A stretch of DNA of 64,000 nucleotides from Rathayibacter sp. VKM Ac-2804 (GTDB lineage: Bacteria; Actinomycetota; Actinomycetes; Actinomycetales; Microbacteriaceae): assembly GCF_009866655.1 (NCBI RefSeq), contig NZ_CP047420.1, forward strand, positions 3,782,001-3,846,000, in the 5' to 3' direction. This document shows, piece after piece, positions 24,739 to 33,200 of this stretch; positions within the stretch are counted from its first letter, which is position 1, and every line of letters starts with the position of its first letter. A program made the translations under genes and the position numbers. The notes below the pieces were generated by a model, which saw only the letters and a program-made list of their open reading frames with translations, ran no database searches and was not told the origin of the DNA.

Positions 24739-25996
24739 CCTCTTCCTCCACGACCGCCGAGTCGGCTCGGTATCACCCGCGGACGGCGGCCGCCGTGTCG
24801 ACCTGCGGATCGCTCGTGACTACGACGAGGAGGTCGTCCTCACCGAGTCCTTCGCGACGATCCGCGGTCGAACGCCGGCCTCACTCCGCGTCTCCGACTT
24901 CCTCGGCGGCTACGTCCCCGAGGGGAGCCACCGGGAGCGGATGGCTGCGAAGCGCCGGATCGACAAGGACGACCTCTTCGCGCTCCTCACGGAGTTCGGC
25001 GGATCCGTCGCCGGCGCCGTCACCCTCCGCCGACCGGACGAGAATCCGCTCCAGAGCCCGTCCTACGAGCGACTGGACGACGCGTCCTTGTCGGCCAGGC
25101 TCACGCAGGCTTTGAAGGACAGCGACCAGGGGATCCCCGCCGACAGCCGGTCGACACTGCCCGGATTCCAGCCGAAGGTGCTCGTCGCGAGGATCGAGGG
25201 GGCCTGGGCCGCCCCCCACGGCCGCGCGCACTCGACGCACATCCTGAAACCTCAGATCCCCTCCCGCCCGCACCGCATCCACGACGAGCACTACAGTCAC
25301 CTCCTCGCTCAGCACCTGGGGCTCGCGACGTTCGAGAGCTCCCTCCACACCGCCGCGATGACGACGTACCTCGCGATCGAGCGCTTCGATCGCGAGATCC
25401 ACGATGGCGAGGTCCTCCTCCACCACCAGGAGGATCTCGCGCAGGCCCTCGGACTCGACTGGCGGGACTCGGCCGTCAAGTTCCAGGACCCCGCGTGGCC
25501 GAACGACCCTCGTCGCGCCTCCGCCGCGCGGATCGCCGAGCTGCTCGGGTCGATCCCGGAGGGGGCGGCCGCGGTTCGCGACTGGATCCGAAGACTCGCC
25601 TACACAGTGGCGATCGGCGACAACGACGCACACGCGAAGAACGTCGCCATCCTCCATCTCCCAGAGGGATCGAGACTCGCGCCGATCTACGACGCGCTGC
25701 CGAACCTCTTCCAGGACGGCCTCATCTCCTGGGACCTCGCACTCGCCGTCGACGGGCAGTTCGATCATCGCAGGATCTCGATGGAGCGGATCCTCGCCGA
25801 GATCACCTCCTGGCGGGTGATCGGCGAGAGGCAGGCCGACCTCCTCGTGCGCGAGACGATCGGGCGACTACGCGAGGCCCTCGACGCGGTGCCGGCACCG
25901 TCCGGGTGCTCCCCGGGTCTCCTCGAGCGACTCCGCTGGAACGCCGACCGGCTTCTCGATGACAAGGAGATCAGCGCACCCAAGAAGCGGAAGTGA
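24725..25996 (+). CDS. hipA: HipA-like serine/threonine kinase toxin
   Basis: 423 residues: HipA N-terminal subdomain (about 1-105), then the kinase fold with LPGFQPKVLV and HILKPQ (ATP-binding lysine), catalytic-loop Asp301 in GDNDAHAKNVAI and the metal-binding IYDALP. HipA phosphorylates glutamyl-tRNA synthetase in E. coli and induces dormancy; the target here is unknown. ATG 24725 is chosen, with GTG 24716 as an alternative three codons earlier. The catalytic motifs are intact, so this is a live toxin gene. It lies between 94%-identical direct repeats. Confidence 0.88.
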   Translation: MPELDLFLHDRRVGSVSPADGGRRVDLRIARDYDEEVVLTESFATIRGRTPASLRVSDFLGGYVPEGSHRERMAAKRRIDKDDLFALLTEFGGSVAGAVTLRRPDENPLQSPSYERLDDASLSARLTQALKDSDQGIPADSRSTLPGFQPKVLVARIEGAWAAPHGRAHSTHILKPQIPSRPHRIHDEHYSHLLAQHLGLATFESSLHTAAMTTYLAIERFDREIHDGEVLLHHQEDLAQALGLDWRDSAVKFQDPAWPNDPRRASAARIAELLGSIPEGAAAVRDWIRRLAYTVAIGDNDAHAKNVAILHLPEGSRLAPIYDALPNLFQDGLISWDLALAVDGQFDHRRISMERILAEITSWRVIGERQADLLVRETIGRLREALDAVPAPSGCSPGLLERLRWNADRLLDDKEISAPKKRK

Positions 25997-26035
25997 CGCG
26001 GCCCGCTCTGCGGCGCTCGACGAGACGCTCCGCGA

Positions 26036-26131
26036 CTGCTCGACCAGCATGGGGCGCGGCTCCTCCGAGTCGCACGCGCCATCATGCTGATCGAGTAGCG
26101 ACCGCAGGGCGCGTATCGAGATCCACTGCCG
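26036..26131. repeat. Right direct repeat flanking hipBA
   Basis: It matches 24265-24360 at 90 of 96 positions without gaps. It begins 40 bases after the hipA stop codon. Confidence 0.8.
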
Positions 26132-26180
26132 TCGGCACGTGGGTCTCGATACGCCGCTCCGCGGCTACTCGACCAGCATG
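26083..26180. repeat. Palindromic element, complete copy 2
   Basis: Full 98-bp member of the CATGCTGATCGAGTAG family with both arms and a GTCGGCACGTG loop, downstream of hipA. A lone right-arm piece precedes it at about 26038-26050. Confidence 0.85.
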
Positions 26181-26228
26181 GGAGGGGGGCGCCGCCCCGC
26201 GGATCTCCCGTGTCGCAGGCCTTCGCCG

Positions 26229-26278
26229 GAACGCGGAAGTCGCGGTGGTCGGGCGCGACTACCGCGACTTCTGCGTTC
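26229..26278 (-). terminator. Long stem-loop downstream of the aldo/keto reductase gene
   Basis: Two 23-base arms (26229-26251 and 26256-26278) pair at 21 of 23 positions around the loop GGCG, starting 12 bases after the reductase stop on the minus strand. No T run follows. It is a plausible intrinsic terminator or 3'-end stabiliser in this high-GC genome. Confidence 0.55.
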
Positions 26279-26290
26279 TCGGGGGGCGGG

Positions 26291-27112
26291 TCAGGACTCC
26301 GTGTCGACGAGGGCGTCGAGGCGGGCGACGTCGTCGGCCGAGAGGGGGAAGTCGACCTGGGCGTTCTCGCGGATGCGCTCGGGGGTGGTCGACTTGGGCA
26401 GGGGCAGGACGTCCTTCTCGAGGAGGTAGCGGATGCAGAGCTGCGCGACCGAGACGCCGTTCGCCTTCGCGATGTCGGCGAGGTCGGAGTTCTCGAGCAG
26501 GCCGCCGGTCGCGAGCGGCGAGTAGCCCTCGACGAGGATGCCGTTGCTGCGGCAGTAGTCGGTCGTCTCGTCCTGGGTGTTGCCGACGAACCAGCGGATC
26601 TGGTTGGCGTGCGGCTTCACATCCGTCGCCGCGATCAGCGACTCCAGGTCGTCGACGGAGAAGTTCGAGACGCCGATGGCGCGGGCGCGGCCGGAGTCGT
26701 AGATCTCCTCCATCGCCTTCCACGCGGCGATGTTGCCGTCGCGGTGGTCCGAGCCCATGTCCGACCACGGCCACGGCGCGTGGATCAGGTACAGGTCGAC
26801 GTGCTCCAGCTCGAGCGCCGCCATCGTCGTCTCGAAGCTGTCCTTCGCGCCGGCGTGGTCCTTGACCTCGGCGGGCAGCTTCGTGGTGATGAACACCTCG
26901 TCGCGGGGGATCCCGCTGTCGCGCAGCGCCCGGCCGACGCTCGCCTCGTTGCCGTAGCCGCGGGCGGTGTCGATGTGGCGGTAGCCGGCCTCGAGGGCCG
27001 TGGTCACCGCGTCGTAGGCGTCGGCGCCGTCCTCGATCTGCCAGGTGCCGAAGCCGATCTTCGGGATCTCGACCCCGTTGGACAGAGTGAAGGTGTCGGT
27101 CAGTGCAGGCAT
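26291..27112 (-). CDS. Aldo/keto reductase (2,5-diketogluconate reductase type)
   Basis: 273-residue TIM-barrel NADPH oxidoreductase with the catalytic tetrad Asp48, Tyr53 (RHIDTARGYGNE), Lys78 (FITTKLP) and His111 (LYLIHAPWPW). AIGVSNF and the C-terminal cofactor segment KSTTPERI are present. It reduces aldehydes or ketones, including sugars and diketogluconate. ATG 27112 has GAGGAGA upstream; the frame is open 20 codons further but is not conserved. The gene stands alone between palindromic elements, so it is probably monocistronic. Confidence 0.9.
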   Translation of the reverse strand: MPALTDTFTLSNGVEIPKIGFGTWQIEDGADAYDAVTTALEAGYRHIDTARGYGNEASVGRALRDSGIPRDEVFITTKLPAEVKDHAGAKDSFETTMAALELEHVDLYLIHAPWPWSDMGSDHRDGNIAAWKAMEEIYDSGRARAIGVSNFSVDDLESLIAATDVKPHANQIRWFVGNTQDETTDYCRSNGILVEGYSPLATGGLLENSDLADIAKANGVSVAQLCIRYLLEKDVLPLPKSTTPERIRENAQVDFPLSADDVARLDALVDTES

Positions 27113-27212
27113 GTCTCTCCTCGAGAAGTCCGGCCCCGCGCGCGTCCTCGCGCCGGGGGTGCTGCTGTTCACGGTAGGCGCGCGGGGCGCGGCGCGCAGG
27201 CCCCTTGCGCCT

Positions 27213-27312
27213 CATGCTGATCGAGTAGCGCCCGCAGGGCGCGTATCGAGATCCGGCGTCACCGGGAGGGGTGGGTCTCGATACGCCGCTGTGCGGCTAC
27301 TCGATCAGCATG
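27213..27312. repeat. Palindromic element, complete copy 3
   Basis: 100-bp member of the family between the aldo/keto reductase and GH3 genes. The left arm is CATGCTGATCGAGTAG and the right arm ends CTACTCGATCAGCATG, the best-paired terminal arms in the window. Confidence 0.85.
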
Positions 27313-27354
27313 AGGAAGCGGCGGCTGCTCGACCGGCACGGTGGGGGCGGCGGG

Positions 27355-29694
27355 TCAGCCCCGCGTCACCGACCACGGGGTGCGGAGCGCGCGCTCGGCG
27401 AGCACGCGGCGCGCGCCCGTCAGGGCGACGTCGGCGGTCTGCGCGGCGTCGGCCGCGGACGGACCCGCGATCAGGCGCAGCGGGCCCGGATCCACGCTGA
27501 GCGCGCCGTCCTCGCCGGTCGCCGCGAGCCGCGCCGCGTCGACGTGGAAGTGCACGGTCAGCGACTCCCCCGCGGCGATCGGCACGCGCGCGTAGCCGAG
27601 CAGCTGCGCGGCCGGCCGCACCACGGGCGACGTCGGGTAGGCGGCGTACAGCTGCACCACCTCGACGGTGTCCTCTCCGCTGTTGCGGATCGTCACCGCG
27701 GCGTCGAGCGCCCCGTCCACCGCCAGCACGGCGGGCGCGGACAGCGCCTCGTACGCGATCGCGCCCCGGGTGAGCCCGAAGCCGAACGGGTGCAGCGGCG
27801 TGTTGTCGAGTGCGGTGATCCCCGGGTTCGACAGGCCCAGCGACGGCTGCAGGTACGTGGTCGACGCCGACGGCAGCCGCGGGATCTGCACGGGCAGGCG
27901 CCCGGTCGGCGAGACCCGCCCGGAGAGCACGCCGGCGACCGCGGCCGCCCCGTCCGCTCCGGGGAAGAACGCCTGCACGACACCGCGCGCCGCTCCGTAG
28001 GCGCCGAGCGCGTAGGGCCGGCCCGAGAGCACGACCAGCACGGTCGGCACGCCGGTCGCGAGGACCGCCGCGACGAGCTCGTCCTGGGCGCCCGGCAGGC
28101 GCAGGTCGGCCGCGTCGCAGCCCTCGCCCGAGGTGCCGTCGCCGAACAGCCCGGCCACGTCGCCGACGACGACCACGGCCGCGTCGCTCGAGCGCGCCGT
28201 CGCGACGGCCTCGGCGATCGCCGAGGTGTCGGCGGAGGTGATCGATCCGCCGGCCGCGAAGCGGACGCGCTCCTCGCCGAGCTCGGCGCGCAGGGCGGTG
28301 AGCACGGTCGGGATCTCGATCCCGAGGTCGTGCCCCGGGTGCTTCGAGAGCACGTGGTTGGGGAACGCGTAGCAGCCGACGAGGCTGCGGAACTGGTCCG
28401 CCGCGGGGCCGACCACCGCCACGGTGCCGGAGGCGAGCAGCCCGGTCACGTCCTCGTCGCGCAGCAGCACGATCGACTCCTCCGCGATCCGGAGCGAGAT
28501 CGCCCGGTTGCGCGCGCTGTCGAGGTCGACCGACTCGGCGCCCTCGGGCACGAGGGGCCCGCCGTCGAGCAGCCCGGCCTCGAACTTGTGCCGCAGGTGC
28601 CGCTCGACGGAGCGGTCGAGGTCGCGCTCGTCGACGACGCCCTCGCGGATGAGGCGCGGCAGCTCGCCGTACGCCGCGGTCTGCGGCAGCTCGACGTCGA
28701 CGCCGGCGCGGATCGCCAGGCGCCCCGCGTCAGCCGTGTCGACCGCGACGTGGTGCATCGCCTGGAGGAACGGCACGGCCCAGTAGTCGGCCACGACCGT
28801 CCCCTCGAAGCCCCACTTCTCCCGCAGGATCGTGGTGAGCAGGTGCCGGCTCGCGCTGCTGGGCACGCCGTCGATGTCGGTGTACGAGGTCATCACGCTG
28901 CGCGCGCCGCCGTGCCGCAGCGCGGCCTCGAACGGCGGCAGCACGGTGTCGGCGATCTCGTGCGGCCCCATGCTCACGGGTGCGTGGTTGCGGGCGCCGC
29001 GGGAGGCCGCGTAGCCGGCGAAGTGCTTGAGCGTCGCGATGATCCCCGCCGACTCGAGCCCGGCGACGTACGCGGTGCCGAGCTGCGAGACGAGGTACGG
29101 GTCCTCGCCGAGGGTCTCCTCGACGCGGCCCCAGCGGTAGTCCTTCACCACGTCGACGACGGGCGCGAGCCCCTGGTGGATCCCGAGGGCGCGCATGTCG
29201 GAGCCGATCGCCTCCGCCATCTCGCCGACGAGGTCCTCGTCGAAGGTGGCCGCCCAGGCGAGCGGCGTGGGGAACGCGGTCGCGCCGTACGCGGCGAGCC
29301 CGGTCAGGCACTCCTCGTGCGCGATGGCCGGGATGCCCAGGCGCTGCGAGCCGACGACCCGATCCTGCAGCTCGCGGAGCCGGCGCACGCCCTCCGGCAC
29401 CGAGACGGGCTCGGTGCCGAAGACGCGGGTGAGCTGGCCGAGGCCGCCGTCGAACGGGTCGGCCGCGGTCTCGGGGCCGCCCTCGAGCTTCGGGGCGAAG
29501 TCGTCGGCGGAGTCGGTGAGCCAGACGGAGCCGAGCTGGGCCGCCTTCTCCTCGAGCGTGAGCTCGGCGGTGAGGAGGCGGGCCCGCTCGCTCGCGGAGA
29601 GGGAGCGGTCCCGCCAACCGCCGCGACCACCGCTCCGATCCCCGGTCTCGTCGGTGCGGTCGGAGGGGACGAGAGTGGTGGAGGCGTCGTGCAT
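27355..29694 (-). CDS. GH3 beta-glucosidase / beta-xylosidase
   Basis: 779 residues. The N-terminal GH3 barrel runs to about residue 370 with LKHFAGYAASRG and nucleophile Asp303 in TVVADYW. The alpha/beta sandwich (about 400-600; SIVLLRDEDV, VVVVGDVAGLFGDG) and a C-terminal fibronectin-III-like domain (HPFGFGLTRG onward) follow. It cleaves terminal beta-glucose or beta-xylose from oligosaccharides. No signal peptide is seen. ATG 29694 overlaps the permease stop by one base, so it is the last gene of the sugar ABC-importer operon and most likely hydrolyses the imported sugar in the cytosol. Confidence 0.92.
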   Translation of the reverse strand: MHDASTTLVPSDRTDETGDRSGGRGGWRDRSLSASERARLLTAELTLEEKAAQLGSVWLTDSADDFAPKLEGGPETAADPFDGGLGQLTRVFGTEPVSVPEGVRRLRELQDRVVGSQRLGIPAIAHEECLTGLAAYGATAFPTPLAWAATFDEDLVGEMAEAIGSDMRALGIHQGLAPVVDVVKDYRWGRVEETLGEDPYLVSQLGTAYVAGLESAGIIATLKHFAGYAASRGARNHAPVSMGPHEIADTVLPPFEAALRHGGARSVMTSYTDIDGVPSSASRHLLTTILREKWGFEGTVVADYWAVPFLQAMHHVAVDTADAGRLAIRAGVDVELPQTAAYGELPRLIREGVVDERDLDRSVERHLRHKFEAGLLDGGPLVPEGAESVDLDSARNRAISLRIAEESIVLLRDEDVTGLLASGTVAVVGPAADQFRSLVGCYAFPNHVLSKHPGHDLGIEIPTVLTALRAELGEERVRFAAGGSITSADTSAIAEAVATARSSDAAVVVVGDVAGLFGDGTSGEGCDAADLRLPGAQDELVAAVLATGVPTVLVVLSGRPYALGAYGAARGVVQAFFPGADGAAAVAGVLSGRVSPTGRLPVQIPRLPSASTTYLQPSLGLSNPGITALDNTPLHPFGFGLTRGAIAYEALSAPAVLAVDGALDAAVTIRNSGEDTVEVVQLYAAYPTSPVVRPAAQLLGYARVPIAAGESLTVHFHVDAARLAATGEDGALSVDPGPLRLIAGPSAADAAQTADVALTGARRVLAERALRTPWSVTRG

Positions 29695-30602
29695 CAGCCC
29701 TTGAACGCTCCGTCCATGATCCCGGACACCATGCGGCGGCCGACGAAGAAGAACGCGATCAGCAGCGGCAGCGTGGCCATGAACGAGCCGCCCATCGCCA
29801 GTGCGACGTCGATCGAGCGGTTGGCCTGCAGCTGCTTCAGCGCGATCTGCACCGTGAACAGCTCCGGCGACTTCAGCACGATGAACGGCCACATGAAGTC
29901 ATTCCAGACCGCGGTGAACGTGATCAGGCCGAGCACGAACGCCGCCGGGCGGACCACCGGGAAGGCGATGCGCCAGAACAGCTGCCAGGAGTTGGCGCCG
30001 TCGATGCGGGCCGCCTGGATCAGCTCGTCGCTGACCGTGGTCGACATGTGCTGGCGCATCCAGAAGATGCCGAAGGCGCTGGCCAGACCCGGGACGATGA
30101 TCGCCTGGAGGGTGTCGACCCAGTCGAGGGCCGAGACGATCAGGTACTGCGGGATGATGCTCAGCTGCGCCGGCACCGTCATGGTGAGCAGCACGATCAG
30201 GAACAGCACGTTGCGGCCCGGGAACTGCAGCTTCGCGAAGGCGAAGCCGGCCATCGCGCAGAGGATCGCGGAGAGGACCGCGATGCTCAGCGACACGATC
30301 AGCGAGTTGAACAGCGACGCGATGAACGGGACGGTGTCGAACACCTTCTCCGCGATGGCGAAGAAGTTCGTGCCCGGGTACAGGCGCGGCGGGATCGACG
30401 TGACGGCGGTCGCTCCGACCGACGCGATGACGAACATGTAGTAGAGGGGGAACACCGAGACGAGCACGGCGACGACGAGGAAGACGTACGTCGGCCAGCC
30501 GACTCCACCGCCCTTGCCGCGGCGCCGCGGGAGCACCTTCGGGGTGTCGCCCGTGGCCACGGCGCGGGCCTGCGGGAGGGCCTGATCGATCACATCGGAC
30601 AT
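29694..30602 (-). CDS. Carbohydrate ABC transporter permease (MalG type)
   Basis: 302 residues with six membrane segments and the EAA loop AARIDGANSWQLFWRIAFPVVRP near residue 200. A charged N-terminal tail precedes the first segment (YVFLVVAVLVSVFPLYYMFV). Together with the MalF-type partner it forms the CUT1-class membrane channel. Its start overlaps the partner stop by one base (TGATG), and its stop overlaps the GH3 start the same way. The ATPase is not encoded here; CUT1 systems commonly share a housekeeping MsiK-like ATPase. Confidence 0.9.
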   Translation of the reverse strand: MSDVIDQALPQARAVATGDTPKVLPRRRGKGGGVGWPTYVFLVVAVLVSVFPLYYMFVIASVGATAVTSIPPRLYPGTNFFAIAEKVFDTVPFIASLFNSLIVSLSIAVLSAILCAMAGFAFAKLQFPGRNVLFLIVLLTMTVPAQLSIIPQYLIVSALDWVDTLQAIIVPGLASAFGIFWMRQHMSTTVSDELIQAARIDGANSWQLFWRIAFPVVRPAAFVLGLITFTAVWNDFMWPFIVLKSPELFTVQIALKQLQANRSIDVALAMGGSFMATLPLLIAFFFVGRRMVSGIMDGAFKG

Positions 30603-31573
30603 CAGACGGCCGCCTTCCGGGTGCGGGTGGACAGGTAGAAGTTGATCAGCGAGACGACCACGACGATCACGAACAGCACGACGCCGATGGCGGAGCCGTA
30701 GCCGAACTTGAACTGGCCGAAGCCCTGCTCGTAGAGGAACAGCGCGAGCGTCTGGCACTGCCGGCCGGCGCCGCAGGTGAGGCCCGATTCGGGAGCCACC
30801 AGGAGCGCCTCCGTGAAGATCTGCAGACCGCCGATGGTCGACATGATCACGGTGAAGACGATGATCGGGCGCAGCGCCGGGATGGTGAGGTGGCGGAACT
30901 GCTGCCAGCTGGAGGCGCCGTCGACCGAGGCGGCCTCGAACATCTCGCGCGGGAGCGACTGGAGCCCCGCCAGGTAGAGCAGCGTGTTGTAGCCGAACCA
31001 GCGCCAGAAGACCATCGTCGAGATGACGATCCAGGAGCCGTAGTTGGTGGCCAGGAAGTTGATCGAGGGCAGTCCGAAGATGCCGAGGAACCAGTTGATC
31101 AGGCCGAAGTTCTTGTCGAAGATCTGCGCGAAGACGATCGCGGTCGCCGCGACGGAGGTGATGTAGGGCACCAGCAGCGCCATGCGCCAGAAGTTCGCCC
31201 AGCGCAGCCGCGCGTGGTTGAGCAGGTGCGCCAGGAAGAGCGCGAAGAGCAGCTGAGGCACCGTCGAGATGATGAAGATGCCGAAGGTGTTGACCAGAGC
31301 GTTCCAGAACCGGCTGTCCGCGAAGAGCTGCTGGAAGTTCGCGAGGCCGACGAAGGTCTGCTCGCCGATCGGGTTCCAGTCGAAGAGCGAGACGTAGAAC
31401 GTGAAGAGCAGCGGGAAGAGCCCGAAGACGATGAAGATGAGGAAGAAGGGCGCGACGTACGCGTAGGGGGCGATCCGCTCCGAGAGGGAGTTGCGGATCC
31501 TCGCGGCCTTCTGGACCGGGGCGCTGTGCTGCTTGCGCTGCTTGGGGGGACGTATGGCTGTCGCCGTTGACAC
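30602..31573 (-). CDS. Carbohydrate ABC transporter permease (MalF type)
   Basis: 323 residues, six membrane segments, EAA loop EAASVDGASSWQQFRHLTIPALRP near residue 210. GTG 31573 is the start because GGAGGT lies seven bases upstream; the frame is open far upstream but reads nonsense there. It partners the MalG-type permease. An intercistronic hairpin between the binding-protein gene and this gene probably sets expression below that of the binding protein. Confidence 0.9.
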   Translation of the reverse strand: MSTATAIRPPKQRKQHSAPVQKAARIRNSLSERIAPYAYVAPFFLIFIVFGLFPLLFTFYVSLFDWNPIGEQTFVGLANFQQLFADSRFWNALVNTFGIFIISTVPQLLFALFLAHLLNHARLRWANFWRMALLVPYITSVAATAIVFAQIFDKNFGLINWFLGIFGLPSINFLATNYGSWIVISTMVFWRWFGYNTLLYLAGLQSLPREMFEAASVDGASSWQQFRHLTIPALRPIIVFTVIMSTIGGLQIFTEALLVAPESGLTCGAGRQCQTLALFLYEQGFGQFKFGYGSAIGVVLFVIVVVVSLINFYLSTRTRKAAV

Positions 31574-31595
31574 GTGGGTTACCTCCGTCGAAGGG

Positions 31596-31624
31596 GCGGC
31601 CCGGCGCGCGAGGCGCCGGGCCGC
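31596..31624 (-). terminator. Intercistronic 12-bp perfect hairpin between binding-protein and permease genes
   Basis: GCGGCCCGGCGC (31596-31607) pairs perfectly with 31613-31624 around a 5-base loop. No T run follows on the minus strand. Such hairpins after sugar-binding-protein genes usually cause partial termination or protect the upstream mRNA, giving excess binding protein. Confidence 0.6.
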
Positions 31625-31641
31625 TCGGGTGGGTGGGGCGA

Positions 31642-32916
31642 TCAGCCGCCGATGGCCTGCTTGGCCGTGTCGAGGGCCGTCGTCCACGCCTTGTCGGAGG
31701 TGACGTTGCCCGCCTCCAGCTCGACGAGGGTGTTGAGCAGGGCGCCGTTGATCGGCGTCGTGTCGGGACCGTTGTAGAAGGAGGGGAACTGCTCGACCGA
31801 GGTGGCCATGACCTCGCCGATCTTCGAGTCGCCGAAGAACGGGTCGGTGTAGTTGCGGACCTCGTCGCTCGCGACCGCCTCGGTGGCGGCGGGCAGGGTG
31901 CCCGAGGCCGCGAAGTGGTCGGTCTGGCCCTCGGCGGACATCATCGTCTCGATGTACTGCCAGGCGGCCTCGGGGTGCTCGGCGCGGGCCGGGATGGCGA
32001 TGACGCTGCCGCCCCAGTTTCCGCCGACGCCGGGGACGCTCGTGACGCGCCAGTTGCCCGCGGTGTCGGGGGCGTCGGTCTTGATGCCCGCGAGGATCCA
32101 CGACGGCGCGATGGTCACGGCGAAGGCGCCGTTGGCGCGGCCGGGAGCCCAGCCCGAGGACCAGGCGGCGATGCCGGCGCTGATGCCGGCGTCCTTGGTG
32201 TCCACGGCGACCTGGAACGCGTCCTTCACCTGCGGGTTGGTGTCGTAGACGAGCTCGCCGTCGGGCGAGTAGTACTTCTCCGAGACCTGGTTGACGGTCG
32301 AGAAGAAGACGCTGGTCTCGATGTTGTCGACGAACGGCTTGCCGGTCGCCTCGGTGTACTTCTCGCCCATGGCGATGAAGGACGGCCAGTCCTTCCACAT
32401 CTCGGCGACCTCGGCCGGGTCGGTCGGCAGACCGGCGGCCTCGAAGAGGTCGGCGCGGTAGGCGAAGCCCAGTCCGCCGACGTCGGTGGGGACGCCCACG
32501 ACGGAGCCGTCGTCGGCCGTCGCCGCGGAGGCGGCCCACGGGAGGTACGCGGAGGCCACGTCGTCGCCGCCGAGGGTGCGCAGGTCGAGGAAGTTCGAGC
32601 TGTTGGCGACGAACTGGGGCAGGTCGTCGTTCTGGATCATGACCAGGTCGGGCACCTTGCCGCCGGCGAGCGCCGCGGTGAGGGCGGTGGCCGTCTCGGT
32701 GGTGCTGCCGACCTCGGAGAGCTTGATCTTCGCGTCCGGCATCTTCGCCAGGTACTCGTCGACGCTGTCCTTGGCGTTGATGCCGGTGAAGGACCAGAAG
32801 GTCGCTTCGGCGTTCGGGTCGTCGGACGCGCCGCCGCCGCTTCCGGATGAGCATCCGGTGAGGGCGAGGGCCACGGCGGCGGCTGCTGCGGCGACGGCCG
32901 TCAGTCTTCTGTTCAC
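31642..32916 (-). CDS. Extracellular sugar-binding lipoprotein of an ABC importer
   Basis: 424 residues. The signal peptide ends in the lipobox ALTGC (Cys22), followed by a Ser/Gly linker and a family 1 solute-binding fold (TFWSFTGINAKDSVDEYLAKMPDAKI; KVPDLVMIQNDDLPQF; GGNWGGSVIAIPARAEHPEAAWQY). It collects an oligosaccharide outside the membrane for the two permeases. The GTG start has GAGGAA upstream. The GH3 gene at the end of the operon suggests a beta-glucoside or beta-xyloside. The promoter carries an operator-like palindrome at the expected transcript start. Confidence 0.9.
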   Translation of the reverse strand: MNRRLTAVAAAAAAVALALTGCSSGSGGGASDDPNAEATFWSFTGINAKDSVDEYLAKMPDAKIKLSEVGSTTETATALTAALAGGKVPDLVMIQNDDLPQFVANSSNFLDLRTLGGDDVASAYLPWAASAATADDGSVVGVPTDVGGLGFAYRADLFEAAGLPTDPAEVAEMWKDWPSFIAMGEKYTEATGKPFVDNIETSVFFSTVNQVSEKYYSPDGELVYDTNPQVKDAFQVAVDTKDAGISAGIAAWSSGWAPGRANGAFAVTIAPSWILAGIKTDAPDTAGNWRVTSVPGVGGNWGGSVIAIPARAEHPEAAWQYIETMMSAEGQTDHFAASGTLPAATEAVASDEVRNYTDPFFGDSKIGEVMATSVEQFPSFYNGPDTTPINGALLNTLVELEAGNVTSDKAWTTALDTAKQAIGG

Positions 32917-32977
32917 GATTGTTCCTCTTCGTCGGGGATTCGCGGTGGGTGGTCTCGCAGGTGGAGACCCAGGGGGC

Positions 32978-33028
32978 AGAGAACGATCTCTTGGACGCCA
33001 AGGTAGCCCGCGTTCGACCCGGGTGCAA
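32978..33028 (-). promoter_or_regulatory. Promoter of the sugar ABC-importer operon with overlapping operator
   Basis: On the minus strand, TTGCAC (33023-33028) and TACCTT (33000-33005) are separated by exactly 17 bases. Eight bases after the -10 lies AGAGATCGTTCTCT (32978-32991), a central-CG palindrome with one mismatch. A repressor bound there would block the transcript start. The site resembles the perfect palindrome at 18993-19004. The intact LacI regulator is encoded divergently about 170 bases away. Confidence 0.55.
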
Positions 33029-33057
33029 GCGCGATCTTCGAGTCGTTACCGCAGCGT

Positions 33058-33080
33058 GAGATATCGATCTCCCCTAGTAT
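33058..33080 (+). promoter_or_regulatory. Operator-like GAGAT-N4-ATCTC next to a -10-like TAGTAT
   Basis: Upstream of the lacI-type gene, GAGAT (33058-33062) and ATCTC (33067-33071) form an inverted repeat with a 4-base spacer, and TAGTAT (33075-33080) follows. The half-sites match those at 18993 and 32978, but the spacing is two bases longer. It may allow autoregulation; confidence is limited by the spacing change. Confidence 0.35.
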
Positions 33081-33200
33081 TCAGAAGAACTTTCGCAAAT
33101 CGGACCGCTTCGGCCCAGGGGGAGGCGTCCCCGTGGGACTCTGGAGATCGAGCATCCGGCGCCCCGGTCCGCTCCCCTCCTCGTTCAGAAGGATGCAGCC

